Shown: one piece after another, positions 1 through 9,828 of the stretch
How the letters are laid out: each line of letters opens with the position of its first letter
Numbering within the stretch: position 1 is the first letter of the stretch
Assembly (NCBI RefSeq): GCF_001423085.1
Contig: NZ_LMNU01000009.1
Span: forward strand, 18,256 to 82,255
Source: Methylobacterium sp. Leaf125
GTDB lineage: Bacteria > Pseudomonadota > Alphaproteobacteria > Rhizobiales > Beijerinckiaceae
DNA: 64,000 nucleotides
Direction: 5' to 3'
The notes under the pieces: generated by a model
Seen by the model: the letters and a program-made list of their open reading frames with translations, nothing else
The model's database searches: none
Told to the model about the DNA's origin: nothing
Program-made: the position numbers and the translations under genes

Positions 1-597
1 GATCCGGCACATATCGAGCGTGTGCTGCGCGACCTCTCCCTGTGGGAGAAGCGTGACGCGCGGATCATGACCCTGTCGGGTGGGATGAAGCGGCGGGTGC
101 TCATCGCCAAGGCCCTGAGCCATGAGCCCCGCATCCTCTTCCTCGACGAGCCCACCGCCGGCGTCGACGTGGAACTGCGCCGCGACATGTGGCGCCTCGT
201 GCGCTCGCTGCGCGACACGGGCGTCACCATCATCCTGACCACGCACTACATCGACGAGGCCGAGGAGATGGCCGATCGCATCGGTGTCATCCGCAAGGGT
301 GAGATCATCCTGGTCGAGGAAAAGGCCGAGCTGATGCGCAAGCTCGGGAAGAAGCAGATGACGCTGAACCTGCAGGAGCCGCTCGCCGCCCTGCCCCCGG
401 CGCTGGCACGGCACGATCTCAACCTCAAGCCCGGCGGACAGGATCTGGTCTACACCTACGACACCAAGGGCGAGCGCACCGGGATCACGGCGCTGCTGGC
501 CGACCTCGCCGCTGCCGGCATCCGCTTCCGCGACCTCCAGACCAGCCAGTCCTCGCTGGAGGAAATCTTCGTCGACCTCGTGAAGGAACGCGCATGA
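1..597 (+). CDS. ABC-2 type exporter, ATP-binding subunit (5' truncated by window edge)
   Basis: This is the ATPase of an ABC-2-type export system acting at the cytoplasmic membrane. The reading frame is open from base 1, so the true start and the Walker A loop lie outside the window and only the last 198 residues are seen. Visible motifs are the ABC signature LSGGMKRR, the Walker B and D-loop segment [12 protein letters not shown], and the H-loop histidine in [12 protein letters not shown]-terminal domain of about 90 residues follows, as in DrrA/NodI/CcmA-like ATPases. The stop codon overlaps the start of the permease gene (ATGA), which implies translational coupling and a shared complex. 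The substrate cannot be told from sequence. Confidence 0.93.
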   Translation, partial: DPAHIERVLRDLSLWEKRDARIMTLSGGMKRRVLIAKALSHEPRILFLDEPTAGVDVELRRDMWRLVRSLRDTGVTIILTTHYIDEAEEMADRIGVIRKGEIILVEEKAELMRKLGKKQMTLNLQEPLAALPPALARHDLNLKPGGQDLVYTYDTKGERTGITALLADLAAAGIRFRDLQTSQSSLEEIFVDLVKERA

Positions 598-1355
598 ACT
601 GGTACGCGGTCCGCGCCATCTACGGCTTCGAGATGGCACGCTTTTGGCGCACGGCGCTCCAGAGCATCGTGGCGCCGGTCATCGCCACCTCCCTCTACTT
701 CGTGGTCTTCGGGGCGGCCATCGGCTCCCGGGTCGCCTCGGTGGACGGGGTCGCCTACGGCGCCTTCATCGTGCCCGGGCTGATGATGCTCTCGCTCCTG
801 ACGCAGAGCATCGCCAATGCCTCGTTCGGCATCTACTTTCCGCGCTTCGCCGGCACGATCTACGAGATTCTGTCCGCCCCGGTCTCACCCCTCGAGATCG
901 TGCTCGGCTATGTCGGCGCGGCCGCTTCGAAGTCGATCCTCATCGGTCTGATCATCCTGGCCACCGCCGCCCTGTTCGTGCCCCTGCGGATCGAGCATCC
1001 CTTCGTGATGGTGCTGTTCCTGCTGCTGACGGCGGTCACCTTCAGCCTGTTCGGCTTCCTGATCGGCCTTTGGGCCGACGGTTTCGAGAAGCTGCAGCTC
1101 GTGCCCCTTCTCATCGTGACGCCGCTGACCTTCCTCGGGGGCAGCTTCTACGCCATCGAGATGCTGCCGCCGTTCTGGCGTGCGGTGAGCCTCGCCAACC
1201 CGGTGGTCTACCTGATCAGTGGCTTCCGCTGGGCCTTCTTCGGCACCTCGGATGTCGGCGTCGGAATCAGCCTCACCATGGCGTTGGTGTTCCTGGTCCT
1301 GTGTCTCGCCGGCGTGACCTGGATCTTCCGGACCGGCTACCGCCTGAAGAGCTGA
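594..1355 (+). CDS. ABC-2 type exporter, permease subunit
   Basis: This is a membrane permease of 253 residues with about six hydrophobic segments and the ABC-2 membrane fold of the DrrB/NodJ/YadH group. It should pair with the ATPase encoded just upstream, whose gene it overlaps by 4 bp. The loop-helix stretch around [18 protein letters not shown] and the following [12 protein letters not shown] are typical of the conserved C-terminal ABC-2 signature. The start at the ATGA overlap is the only sensible one. Natural substrates of this family include drugs, polysaccharides and lipids, and nothing nearby decides between them. Confidence 0.92.
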   Translation: MNWYAVRAIYGFEMARFWRTALQSIVAPVIATSLYFVVFGAAIGSRVASVDGVAYGAFIVPGLMMLSLLTQSIANASFGIYFPRFAGTIYEILSAPVSPLEIVLGYVGAAASKSILIGLIILATAALFVPLRIEHPFVMVLFLLLTAVTFSLFGFLIGLWADGFEKLQLVPLLIVTPLTFLGGSFYAIEMLPPFWRAVSLANPVVYLISGFRWAFFGTSDVGVGISLTMALVFLVLCLAGVTWIFRTGYRLKS

Positions 1356-1372
1356 GGCGCAGGGTTGCGCCC

Positions 1373-2164
1373 TCAGGGGCGCTTGGCCAGGAAGTCGAGG
1401 ACGCCGGTCCGATGCGTGCGGTCGCCCACCGCGGTGCTGTGGTCGCGGTTCTGCAGCTCGAGGGCCGTGCCGTTCGGGAGCAGGCTCGCCAGCGCCGGAC
1501 CTGAGCCCGAGACGGTGTCGAGGGTGCCGGTCGTCACCAGGGTCGGTGCTCTGATCTCGGCGACTTCGGCGCGCGACAGGGCCTGGCGCGAACCGCGCAT
1601 ACAGGCGGCCAAGGCTCGCAGGTCGCTCCTCGTCTGCTCGGCAAAGGTCCGGAACGCGGCGGCCGTCGGGTTCGGGGCCGGTGCGCCGGGCTCCGCTTCC
1701 AGGGCCTCGGCGATCCCGTCCGGCAGGCCCTTGCCCTCCACGAGGTGCAGGCCGAGGCCGCCGAGCAGCAGCGAGCGGACGCGCTCCGGCGCATCGAGGG
1801 CGAGGAAGGCGGCGATGCGCGCGCCCATCGAGTAGCCCATGATGTCGGCCTTGCGGATTTCGAGATGGTCGAGCAGGCGCCGCGCATCCTGGGCCATCAG
1901 ATCCGCGCCATAGAGCTCCGGGTCGTAGAGCTTCTGGCTCTCGCCATGGCCCCGGTTGTCGAGCGCGATCGTGCGGTAGCCGGCCTGGGTCAGGGTCCGG
2001 ACCCAGAGCGTGTTGACCCAGTTCACCGCATGATTCGAGGCGAAGCCGTGGATCAGCAGAACCGGGTCGCCCGACCCGCCGACGGCCGGGACGTCGATAT
2101 AGGCGAGGGAAACACCGTCGGAATCGAAGCGCTGCATGGTCTCGGGCCTTATCGGTCGGGGCAT
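1373..2164 (-). CDS. alpha/beta hydrolase
   Basis: This is a 263-residue alpha/beta-hydrolase-fold enzyme, probably a cytoplasmic esterase or similar hydrolase of unknown substrate. The oxyanion region is LLIHGFASN. The nucleophile elbow is GYSMGAR with the catalytic serine. The acid is likely the Asp in GTLDTVSG and the base the His in NRDHSTAV near the C-terminus. The ATG at 2164 is chosen because AAGGAGGC stands a few bases upstream; a second in-frame ATG follows nine codons later without such a site. It converges on the ABC permease gene with only 17 bp between stops. Confidence 0.88.
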   Translation of the reverse strand: MPRPIRPETMQRFDSDGVSLAYIDVPAVGGSGDPVLLIHGFASNHAVNWVNTLWVRTLTQAGYRTIALDNRGHGESQKLYDPELYGADLMAQDARRLLDHLEIRKADIMGYSMGARIAAFLALDAPERVRSLLLGGLGLHLVEGKGLPDGIAEALEAEPGAPAPNPTAAAFRTFAEQTRSDLRALAACMRGSRQALSRAEVAEIRAPTLVTTGTLDTVSGSGPALASLLPNGTALELQNRDHSTAVGDRTHRTGVLDFLAKRP

Positions 2165-2233
2165 GGTTCCGCCTCCTTGAACCGCTGCGTGCGCGGACGG
2201 AAGCCCCCCGGTGACGGCAGGCCGCAAATGAAA

Positions 2234-2259
2234 GCGGCGGCAGGGTGCCCTGCCGCCGC
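2234..2259 (-). terminator. Rho-independent terminator downstream of the porin gene
   Basis: A perfect 12-bp inverted repeat (2234-2245 with 2248-2259) is separated by two bases. On the minus strand it is followed by a short T run. It lies about 30 bp past the porin stop codon and before the hydrolase gene, so it probably ends the porin transcript. Confidence 0.75.
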
Positions 2260-2289
2260 GTTTCGTCGAACCGGATCGTTTCGATCGGA

Positions 2290-3546
2290 TCAGAAGGTGA
2301 TGCCGGTCTCCAGCATGTAGCGCTCCTGCGAAGTCTTCAGGCCGCTGCGGCCGAAGCCGAGGCCGGGCGTGACGTCGTAGAGCTGCACGGTCGAGAACTC
2401 GCCGCGGACGAAGTAGCGATCGAAGGTGAAGGTCGGGGTCACCGTGAAGGAGAAGGCCGAGCTGCCGGCGCCGTAGAGCACCGAGGTCTGGCCGAACGGA
2501 TTGTTGCGATTGCCGCTCTGGCTGATGTACTCGACGCGGCCCGCGAGAGCGAAATTGTCCGTGAAGGCGTAGCTGGCGAGGAGGGCGCCGCCGATGGTTT
2601 CGGCCCCGGCGAGACCGAGGACGGCGTTCTGCTCCACGTTGGTGTACTGGACGTACGGCGTCACGATCCAGGGACCGTCCGCGTAGGTGTAGTTGGCGCT
2701 GATGATGCTGCTGTTCTGCAGCGAGACCGGCGTGGCGTACTGGAAGCGAAGGCCGCGACGACCGAACGGGTCTGCGAAGTCGAAGTTGGTGTAGCTGGAG
2801 AAGTGCGTGCCGCCGTTGATGCCCACCGTGTTGGCGGCGTCGATCTTGTAGGTGATCGCACCCGTGACCCAGTTGATCTCGCCGGAATAGAAGCCATCGG
2901 TCGCGGCGAACGAGGCGGCCCACGGACCATCCGAGTAGTTCACCTGCACGCCCTGGTTGATCACGTTCTCCTGGCCGAAGAGAAGGCCGCGCGAGATGTT
3001 CAGGTTCTGGAAGGTGAAGGGCAGTTCGGAGCCGATGAGGGTCGGCATGCGGCCGCCCTGGATCGACCAGTTGTCGTTGATCACGTACTTGCCGAACACG
3101 ATCGGCGCGGGGGAATACAGCAGATCCGTCTGGTCGAACGTACCGTAGATCGGCAGGCCGAGGCCGGGGATCGAGTAGGCGCCGAAGGCGGCGTAGAACT
3201 GGAACGGACCGTCGGCCTTCTGGATGAAGCCCATCAGGTTCGAGACGTCCACGCGTCCCGCCCGATCACTCGGCAGCGGAGCGGGGGAGAACGTGTACTG
3301 GTTGGGCTGGGTGTAGAAGTAGCCCGTCACCGCACCGCCGACATAGATGTCGCCGAAGGCGCCGAGCGTCAGGCAGGACGGGTTCGGGTTCTGCTTGATG
3401 ACGCCGCCATAGGCCGGGAAGGTGATCTCGGCCTTGCACGGCGCGGGCGGGGCGGGCACCGCGAGCACCTTCGCCGGCATGTCGGCCGCAAAGGCGCAGA
3501 CCGATGACATCAGGACGGCCGAAAGGGCGAGGAGCGAGCGGTGCAT
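2290..3546 (-). CDS. outer-membrane beta-barrel porin
   Basis: The 418-residue protein starts with a clear signal peptide (residues 1-20, ending AFAA). The mature part is rich in Gly, Tyr, Asn and aromatic residues in alternating patterns expected for transmembrane beta strands, and it ends in phenylalanine (GITF), the usual outer-membrane assembly signal. A pair of cysteines near residues 37 and 58 may form a disulfide. It is most likely an outer-membrane porin or Bbp2-like barrel; the exact family was not resolved. It is monocistronic, with a strong terminator downstream and a 350-bp region upstream. Confidence 0.75.
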   Translation of the reverse strand: MHRSLLALSAVLMSSVCAFAADMPAKVLAVPAPPAPCKAEITFPAYGGVIKQNPNPSCLTLGAFGDIYVGGAVTGYFYTQPNQYTFSPAPLPSDRAGRVDVSNLMGFIQKADGPFQFYAAFGAYSIPGLGLPIYGTFDQTDLLYSPAPIVFGKYVINDNWSIQGGRMPTLIGSELPFTFQNLNISRGLLFGQENVINQGVQVNYSDGPWAASFAATDGFYSGEINWVTGAITYKIDAANTVGINGGTHFSSYTNFDFADPFGRRGLRFQYATPVSLQNSSIISANYTYADGPWIVTPYVQYTNVEQNAVLGLAGAETIGGALLASYAFTDNFALAGRVEYISQSGNRNNPFGQTSVLYGAGSSAFSFTVTPTFTFDRYFVRGEFSTVQLYDVTPGLGFGRSGLKTSQERYMLETGITF

Positions 3547-3897
3547 GGCGATGGGAACTCTGCGAGAGAATCTGCGTTAAAGCGACGTTCTCAAAGGTTC
3601 CCTGTTACGGCAAAGCTATCCTTTGTGCAGACGCCTATTTTTCGGGCAAACTAGGCCGAGCGGACTGGGTTTCAGTCGCGGTGTTGCCACAATGGAACAG
3701 GTCTGACCACCAAACGCGGCGGCGAAGATTTGCGCCAGCTTCCCAGGTGCCATGACGGATCGATCGCATCTGCGATCCACGGCGATGGTCCCGAGGCGTC
3801 TGCCGCGCGGATCGGCTCGGGATCCCGTGACCCTTCGCCGTCCGCCCGCGAGACCGTCGCTTGCCGCCGCGCCCGCGCGCTGGCATCAGCACGCACG
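3547..3897. other. Divergent intergenic region between porin and FkbM genes
   Basis: No convincing gene is seen in these 351 bases. The region must hold the porin promoter (minus strand) and the promoter of the methyltransferase gene (plus strand). The left part (about 3590-3660) is less GC-rich than its surroundings, as expected for a promoter. I could not assign -35/-10 boxes with confidence. The FkbM frame could be extended into it from a TTG at 3730. Confidence 0.4.
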
Positions 3898-4728
3898 ATG
3901 AAAGACACGCAGCCCTACGGCACCTACGCTCCCACTGGCCTCGTCGCGCGGATCGCTCGGCAGACGGGCCGGATCTCGTACGCGAGCTGGGCAGGCCGAC
4001 GCGTCGCCCTGTTCCTGCGCCGGGTGGCGATCGGGCTGCTGCGCGGTGCGCCCCTCGACGTCGAGCGCTACGGCGCCCGCATGCGGCTCTATCCCTACAA
4101 CAACAACTGCGAGAAGAAGGTGCTCTTCACGCCGCAGTTCTTCGATCCGGAGGAGCGCGAACTCCTCCGGGCGAAGCTGCAGCCCGGCTGCACCTTCCTG
4201 GATATCGGCGCGAATATCGGCGCCTACGCGCTGTTCGTGGCGGCCTTCGCGGGGCCGCGCGCCCGCATCCTCGCCGTCGAGCCGCAGCCGGACGTGTTCG
4301 ACCGCCTGACCTACAACATCGGTCAGAACCCGTTCGGGACGGTCAAGGCGGTGGCCTGCGCGGTCGCCGACAAGGCCGGCGAACTCACCCTGTTCGTCGA
4401 CCCGCGCAACCGAGGCGAATCCAGCTTGAAGATCGTCGGGACGAACGAGGGCGCGCAGATCCGCGTGCCCGCCGTGCCCCTGCTCGATCTCGCTCGCGGA
4501 GAGGGCATCACCCGCATCGACGCGATGAAGCTCGATGTCGAGGGCGCGGAGGACCTGATCCTCGAACCCTTCCTGCGCGCCGCGCCCGCAAGCCTCCACC
4601 CGCGACTGCTGATCGTCGAGAACGGCACCGACCAGTGGCAGATCGACCTGCCCGCCTTGCTCGAGCAGCACGGCTATCGCCGGATCGCCCGGACCCGCCT
4701 CAACCTGATCTTCGAGCGGGCCGACTGA
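3898..4728 (+). CDS. FkbM family methyltransferase
   Basis: This is an SAM-dependent methyltransferase of the FkbM family, 276 residues from the ATG at 3898. Motif I is TFLDIGANIGAYALFVA (SAM-binding glycine loop), followed by the acidic residue in ILAVEPQPDVFDRL. The family-typical LDVEGAED segment is seen near residue 215. Such enzymes methylate sugars, glycans or polyketides; the target here is unknown. The frame could extend upstream to a TTG at 3730, but that stretch has a composition unlike a coding N-terminus. It converges with sfsA. Confidence 0.85.
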   Translation: MKDTQPYGTYAPTGLVARIARQTGRISYASWAGRRVALFLRRVAIGLLRGAPLDVERYGARMRLYPYNNNCEKKVLFTPQFFDPEERELLRAKLQPGCTFLDIGANIGAYALFVAAFAGPRARILAVEPQPDVFDRLTYNIGQNPFGTVKAVACAVADKAGELTLFVDPRNRGESSLKIVGTNEGAQIRVPAVPLLDLARGEGITRIDAMKLDVEGAEDLILEPFLRAAPASLHPRLLIVENGTDQWQIDLPALLEQHGYRRIARTRLNLIFERAD

Positions 4729-4760
4729 GGGGGCCGATCGGTCCTCCCAGGAGGCGCGCC

Positions 4761-5468
4761 CTAGAGCACCGGAATGGCATCCGCCACGGTGATCCCGGCA
4801 GGGTCGATGCGGCAGCGATGGGCGTGCACCACGACGCCGGCGGCCCGAGCCGTCCGAAGCGCCCGGTCGAAGGCGGGATCGAGGTCCCGGGCGGCGTCGA
4901 AGCGATCCGCCCACATCTGCACCACGATGATGACCATGGCCCGTCCCCCGGCCTCGACGACGGCCGCGAGGTCCATCATGTGACGGGCGCTGCGGGCGGC
5001 AACGCAATCCGGGAATTCCGCGAGGCCGGGCCGGCGCATCAGGTGGCAGTTCTTCACCTCGACATGGCAGGGGGGCACCCCCTCCCCCGTGGCGAGGAAA
5101 TCGACGCGGCTGGCTTGGGCGTAGCGGACTTCGGGGCGCAGGTTCGTGTAGCCGGCGAGGGACGGCAGGCCGCCGGCGGCGAAGGCCTCCGCCACCAGGG
5201 CGTTCGGCCGCATCGTGTTGATCCCGACCCATTGCCGGCCGCCGGGCAGGTCCGCGTCCACCAATTCCCATGAGAAGGGCAGCTTGCGCGTCGGGCTGCG
5301 GACGTCGGACAGCAGGGCGCGCGCGCCCGGCACGGCAAGTCCCAGCATCGCCCCCGGATTGGGACAATGGGCCGTGATCAGGGATCCATCGACAAGCTGC
5401 AGATCGGCGAGAAAGCGCTTGTAGCGCCGCACCAGGCGCGCCTCGATCAGGGGCGAAGGGAAGCGCAT
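4761..5468 (-). CDS. sfsA: SfsA, sugar fermentation stimulation protein homolog
   Basis: The 235-residue protein matches the SfsA family in length and throughout its sequence. The N-terminal OB-like part contains ITAHCPNPGAML and the nuclease-like part contains RVDFLATGEG and CHVEVKNCHL, followed by FPDCVAARSARHM. SfsA proteins have a DNA-binding OB fold joined to a restriction-endonuclease-like fold and were first seen as activators of maltose metabolism in E. coli; the biochemical role is not settled. The ATG start at 5468 precedes the conserved N-terminus directly. It appears monocistronic. Confidence 0.93.
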   Translation of the reverse strand: MRFPSPLIEARLVRRYKRFLADLQLVDGSLITAHCPNPGAMLGLAVPGARALLSDVRSPTRKLPFSWELVDADLPGGRQWVGINTMRPNALVAEAFAAGGLPSLAGYTNLRPEVRYAQASRVDFLATGEGVPPCHVEVKNCHLMRRPGLAEFPDCVAARSARHMMDLAAVVEAGGRAMVIIVVQMWADRFDAARDLDPAFDRALRTARAAGVVVHAHRCRIDPAGITVADAIPVL

Positions 5469-5631
5469 CGCAGGTCCGGGGTGAGAAACAGGTTGATGCA
5501 GGTTCCCGTCGGCGGGGAATCAGGCCGTGGTGAGGCGCCCGGGCTGGTCAGTGCTGACCGGATGCGACAGACTTCGCGGGGCGCGCCCGGGTCGATGACC
5601 GGGAAAGCCGTTGTCCGTCCGCGAGGCCGCC

Positions 5632-6411
5632 ATGTTTAATGTGTTCGATCTCCTTCAGGCGCAGGGGGGCGCCAGCGCGCAGGGTTTCGGACGGCAGTTC
5701 GGCTTGTCGCCGGAGCAGAGCCTGCGCGCGATGCAAGCCCTGCTCCCGGCCCTGACGATGGGGCTGCAGCGGAACGTCGCCCAGGATCCGACCGGCTTCG
5801 CGCACCTCTTCAACCTCGTTGGGCCTGCCGCGTCGAAGGCGTCGAGCGCCACGCCCCAGATGGACATGCTGGTCCAGCAACTCTTCGGCTCGCCCCACCT
5901 GAGCCAGGCGGTTCTGCAACAGGCCGCCACCGTCAGCGGCGTCGCGATGCCGGCCCTGAAGCAGATGCTGCCGATCATGGCGGGCATGGTGGTGGCGGGG
6001 ATCGTCCACGTCATGATCAACCAGGCGCCCGCCGCAGCGCCGGCGCCGCGCGCCGAGGCGAACCCTTTCGGCTTCCCGCCCAATGCCTGGTCGGAGATGA
6101 TGCAGGCGTTCCTGAAATCCGGCGGCAGTGCCCCGGAGCCCGCGGCGCCCGCGCCTCAGGTCCGGCCGCGTCCGGCGCGGCTCGCGGCCTCGCCCCGGCC
6201 CGAACCGGCCGCGCCGGACACGTCCTCCGCGGAAGCGCCCTTCGACATGATGCAGCAGATGTTTCAGACGGGCCTGGAGGTACAACAGGAGAACGCCCGC
6301 GCGATGCAGCGCCTGTTCGATACCTTCTGGCACGATCCCCGCGACCCGACCGAGACGGGCGGTCACGGGCCCGGCGATCGGCCCAAGACGGGAGGCACCG
6401 GGCAGCGCTAG
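5632..6411 (+). CDS. DUF937-like protein
   Basis: This 259-residue protein of unknown function has an N-terminal part (about residues 1-130) of amphipathic helices, with FGLSPEQSLRAMQALLPAL and a Gly/Val-rich hydrophobic stretch LPIMAGMVVAGIVHVM, as in DUF937 proteins. The middle is a Pro/Ala/Arg-rich linker. The C-terminus contains a helix (MMQQMFQTGLEVQQENARAM) followed by a polar tail. The ATG at 5632 is preferred over an upstream in-frame TTG at 5611. It stands alone between sfsA and lexA. Assignment to DUF937 is by resemblance only. Confidence 0.65.
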   Translation: MFNVFDLLQAQGGASAQGFGRQFGLSPEQSLRAMQALLPALTMGLQRNVAQDPTGFAHLFNLVGPAASKASSATPQMDMLVQQLFGSPHLSQAVLQQAATVSGVAMPALKQMLPIMAGMVVAGIVHVMINQAPAAAPAPRAEANPFGFPPNAWSEMMQAFLKSGGSAPEPAAPAPQVRPRPARLAASPRPEPAAPDTSSAEAPFDMMQQMFQTGLEVQQENARAMQRLFDTFWHDPRDPTETGGHGPGDRPKTGGTGQR

Positions 6412-6543
6412 CCGAAGCCGGCATCTGCGGAGACACAGGCGCTCAACTGACCCGAGGCGTTGCTGTCGAACTCAACACCGCGTTCCACAAGCCCCATCGC
6501 GCCATTGGGTTGGGCAAGGGGCCTCTAGACAGGAACCCTTGCA

Positions 6544-6558
6544 GAACACTTACGGAAC
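6544..6558 (+). promoter_or_regulatory. LexA-binding SOS box of lexA
   Basis: GAAC, seven bases, GAAC: a perfect match to the direct-repeat SOS box of alphaproteobacteria. It ends 71 bp before the lexA ATG, as expected for autoregulation by LexA. Confidence 0.85.
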
Positions 6559-6567
6559 GTTTAACGT

Positions 6568-6582
6568 GTTCGTGGTTTGTTT
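6568..6582 (+). promoter_or_regulatory. Second, imperfect SOS box upstream of lexA
   Basis: GTTC, seven bases, GTTT lies nine bases after the perfect box. It fits the complementary form GTTC-N7-GTTC with one mismatch. It may be a weaker second LexA site. Confidence 0.5.
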
Positions 6583-6629
6583 CTGGTGCCACCCGCCGCG
6601 ATCCGTGGCCCTAACGAAGAGTGCCCCGC

Positions 6630-7382
6630 ATGTTGACGCGTAAGCAGCTGGACCTGCTCCAGTTCATCCAGCTCCGGATGCGCGAGAGCGGCGTTCCCCC
6701 GTCGTTCGACGAGATGAAGGACGCTCTCGACCTGAAGTCGAAGTCGGGCATTCACCGCCTGATCACGGCCCTCGAGGAGCGCGGCTTTCTGCGCCGGCTG
6801 CCCAACCGGGCGCGGGCGATCGAGGTGATCCGGATGCCGGAGAGCCTCGGCGGGAACGCGGGCGCCCCGCGCACCGCACCGGCCCCCGAGGTTCGACGCT
6901 TCACGCCGAGCGTGGTCGAAGGCGGGAAAGGCAAGGGCCTGCCGGCCGGCGCATCGGTGTCCCGCCTGCCGACCACGCAAGCCACCGACGAGAGCGGTCG
7001 GGCGGTGACCATCCCGGTGATGGGTCGGATCGCGGCGGGTACGCCCATCTCGGCCATCCAGGAACAGAGCCATTCGGTGACGATGTCACCCGATTTCCTG
7101 GCCGGTGGCGAGCATTACGCCCTGGAGGTGCGCGGTGATTCGATGGTCGATGCCGGCATCCTCGACGGCGACCTGGTCGTGATCCGCAAGCAGGATACGG
7201 CCAATACGGGCGACATCATCGTGGCGCTCATCGACGACGAGGAAGCCACGCTGAAGCGCCTGCGCCGGCGCGGCTCGTCCATCGCCCTGGAAGCGGCGAA
7301 CCCGGCCTATGAGACGCGGGTCCTCGGCCCGGATCGGGTGCAGATCCAGGGACGGCTCGTCAGCCTCGTGCGCCGCTACTGA
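6630..7382 (+). CDS. lexA: LexA, SOS repressor and self-cleaving peptidase
   Basis: This is the transcriptional repressor of the SOS regulon (250 residues, S24 family). An N-terminal winged helix-turn-helix (about residues 1-65) starts [14 protein letters not shown]. The autocleavage bond is Ala136-Gly137 in RIAAGTP, the catalytic serine is Ser171 in RGDSMVDAG, and the general base is probably Lys209 in ATLKRLRR. The ATG at 6630 gives the canonical N-terminus; a GTG three codons earlier is possible. Upstream boxes show autoregulation. Its stop overlaps the 3' end of the convergent comEC gene by 7 bp. recA is in the same window. Confidence 0.97.
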   Translation: MLTRKQLDLLQFIQLRMRESGVPPSFDEMKDALDLKSKSGIHRLITALEERGFLRRLPNRARAIEVIRMPESLGGNAGAPRTAPAPEVRRFTPSVVEGGKGKGLPAGASVSRLPTTQATDESGRAVTIPVMGRIAAGTPISAIQEQSHSVTMSPDFLAGGEHYALEVRGDSMVDAGILDGDLVVIRKQDTANTGDIIVALIDDEEATLKRLRRRGSSIALEAANPAYETRVLGPDRVQIQGRLVSLVRRY

Positions 7383-9661
7383 GGGATTTCTCCGTTCGGT
7401 TGTTCACCGGCAGGATCCAACGGATCGTCGGTACGCTCGGGGATTTCCGGTAGAGCCGTCGCCGACGGTGGCGACGGTTGCGGGCGTGGTCCCGTCTGTT
7501 CCGACGACGGCGGTGACGGGGTTGCACGCCATGGCACGACGTCGCCGGGATGCTTCGCGGTGACGAGGGTCGGCCCATCGCGGGTGAGGCGGATGGCGGT
7601 TGCGCCGTGCGATCCCAGGAAATCCCGGTCGACGACGATCGGCGCGGCACAGCCTGCGGGTGCGGATTGCCGGGTGATCAAGATCGTGGCCCGGGCGCAG
7701 TCCTCCCCGAGGGCGCGCTTGTCGGTGATCAAGGCGAGCACGCGGCCGTCCGGCGTCGTGAGGGTACAACCCAGGCCATCGCAGCGTGAGCCCTGATACC
7801 CCGTGATCTCCTGCACCCTTCGATCGTCGCCATCGGCCTTGAGCCATTGCGCCAGCACGAAGGGGGGCGGCCGTCCAAGGGTGGCGAGGCGCCCGTTGCG
7901 CTCGCGGACGGCTGCGCCTGTCCCCTCACGATCGATGTAGATGTCGTAGCGGTCCGGGGCGGCGGCACAGGCCAGGCCGATCGCTGCGGGGATGAGGCCG
8001 AGCCAGCGCAGCGAAGAGGCCGGAAGTGTCAGGACGATCAGGGCCACTGCCAGAAGGCCGAGGGCGCCCGTGCCGAAGGCCGGGACCACCACGACGGCGT
8101 GTCCGAAGCCCGCAATCCAGGTGGAGATGGCGAGCATCCCCCGCACCGCGAGGCCCATCGCCCACCAGACCGGCTGATCCAGTGCGAACGGATAGGCCAG
8201 GATCCCGAGAACCGCCGACGGCATCACCGCCAGGGAGACCAGCGGCAGGGTGAGCGCATTGCCCACCAGCCCGAAGGGCTGCACCGTCTGAAAGTGATAG
8301 GTGGCGAAGGGCGCGGTGGCGATCTGGGCCACGAGGGTCGTCGCCAGGGTGCCGATGACCGCGGTGGTCACCAGGGCGAAGATCCGGGGGAGCGGGCCGG
8401 CCCCATCGCGCTGCAGCGCGCGTCCCGCGATCAGCGGCGCGCAGGCGATCAGGCCGGCGACCGCCCCGAACGACATCTGGAAGCTCGGGCCGAGGAGGCC
8501 GTCCGGCTCGCGGGCCAGGGCGATCAGGGCGGCGATGGCCAGGTTGCGCATGCTGAGCGCCGGGCGGTCGACCAGGATCGCGCCGAGCATCACGAGGGTC
8601 ATGATCAGCGAACGCTCGGCGGCGATGTCCCAGCCGGAGAAGACGCAGTAGGCCGTGACGCCCACCATGGCGACGGCGGCGGCGATCTTCTTGATCGGCC
8701 AGTGCAAAGCCGCGAACGGAACGACGGCCAGGAGTGCCCGCACCAGCCAGAACACCACGCCGGCCGCCAGGACCATGTGGAGGCCCGAGATCGACACGAC
8801 GTGGTAGATGCCGGCGGCGCGGAGGATGTCGTTGGTCTCCGGGCTGATCAGGCCGCGCTTGCCCGTCACCAGGGCCGCGGCCACCGCCCCGGCCTGGCCT
8901 CCGTTGGCGTCGGTGATACGGCGCGTCAGGGCGTTTCGGGCCGCATCCACGGCCGCAGCGAGGCGAACCTGCCAGTCCGCCGGCTCGGCTGACGGCCGCA
9001 ACGCGACCTTGCCGACGAGGGAGCCCACCGCGCCGATCTCACGGAAGAAGGCATCCCGGGCGAAGTCGTAGCCTCCGGGACGGGCGGCCTCCGGCGGCGG
9101 AAGCAGGCGTGCGGTCGCGGCGATGCGGTCGCCCGGCTTCAGGGTGTTCGCCTTGCGATAGGACACGCGCACCCGGACCGGGCGGACCTGGGCGCCGAGG
9201 GTGCCGAAACTCTCGACGCGGATGATCAGGCGTGCCCCCTGCTCCCGCTCGTCCAAGCCTTCGATGGTGCCCACCAGCGGACCGATCGTGGTGCGGGCGA
9301 GGATCGGCCCGTCGACCCAGCGGACCCGTGCCGCGGCGGCGGCGAAGCCGAGGAGCGCGGCCATCGCGGCGAGCACCAGGGCCAGACCGAACGGGCGCGC
9401 GACGAGGAACGGCGTCGTCGCGGCGAGCAGCGCTGCGGCTGCGAGGGGCGCCAGGAGCGACGGTGTCCCCTGTGTCCCGAGAAAGTACACGAGGATGCCG
9501 TCTCCGAACGCGACGGCGAGCCAGGGGAACAACCGACGCTGCTCGATCTCCCGGCGCCAGCCCGCGCGGAACCAGTCCAGGATCAGCCCGGCGCCCGGTC
9601 GACGCGCCGCGAGGTGGCGCGTGATGCGCCCCATCGCCGCCGCCGCACGCGCCTGCGCCAT
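7376..9661 (-). CDS. comEC: ComEC/Rec2 family DNA-uptake channel protein
   Basis: This 761-residue polytopic inner-membrane protein belongs to the ComEC/Rec2 family, which moves single-stranded DNA across the inner membrane in competent bacteria. The N-terminal third has hydrophobic segments and an OB-like soluble domain (DUF4131 region, containing [11 protein letters not shown]). The central competence domain contains the signature [11 protein letters not shown] and many membrane helices. The C-terminal part is extracytoplasmic but short; I do not see the full metallo-beta-lactamase motif HxHxDH there, as in other shortened alphaproteobacterial ComEC proteins. It is divergent from gltX. Confidence 0.9.
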   Translation of the reverse strand: MAQARAAAAMGRITRHLAARRPGAGLILDWFRAGWRREIEQRRLFPWLAVAFGDGILVYFLGTQGTPSLLAPLAAAALLAATTPFLVARPFGLALVLAAMAALLGFAAAAARVRWVDGPILARTTIGPLVGTIEGLDEREQGARLIIRVESFGTLGAQVRPVRVRVSYRKANTLKPGDRIAATARLLPPPEAARPGGYDFARDAFFREIGAVGSLVGKVALRPSAEPADWQVRLAAAVDAARNALTRRITDANGGQAGAVAAALVTGKRGLISPETNDILRAAGIYHVVSISGLHMVLAAGVVFWLVRALLAVVPFAALHWPIKKIAAAVAMVGVTAYCVFSGWDIAAERSLIMTLVMLGAILVDRPALSMRNLAIAALIALAREPDGLLGPSFQMSFGAVAGLIACAPLIAGRALQRDGAGPLPRIFALVTTAVIGTLATTLVAQIATAPFATYHFQTVQPFGLVGNALTLPLVSLAVMPSAVLGILAYPFALDQPVWWAMGLAVRGMLAISTWIAGFGHAVVVVPAFGTGALGLLAVALIVLTLPASSLRWLGLIPAAIGLACAAAPDRYDIYIDREGTGAAVRERNGRLATLGRPPPFVLAQWLKADGDDRRVQEITGYQGSRCDGLGCTLTTPDGRVLALITDKRALGEDCARATILITRQSAPAGCAAPIVVDRDFLGSHGATAIRLTRDGPTLVTAKHPGDVVPWRATPSPPSSEQTGPRPQPSPPSATALPEIPERTDDPLDPAGEQPNGEIPQ

Positions 9662-9828
9662 CGCGAAAACCTCCGGGCGTGCGTCCCGGACCGAAAGCGG
9701 GCGAGGCGCCCTGCGATCTTAGGAACAGGACGATTTCTTAACGCGTGCCCGCGCGCATGCTACACGCGCGGTTCCGGGCCGGTCGATCCGCTTCTCGCCC
9801 GTATCACGAGCCATTCAAGTCCAGATTG

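Noticed and set aside
2245..3507. Open frame of 420 codons on the plus strand over the porin gene
   Set aside because: Shadow of the porin gene, which has signal peptide and terminal Phe on the other strand.
3730..3897. N-terminal extension of the FkbM methyltransferase from TTG
   Set aside because: The added 56 residues are low in hydrophobic order and lie in the likely promoter region.
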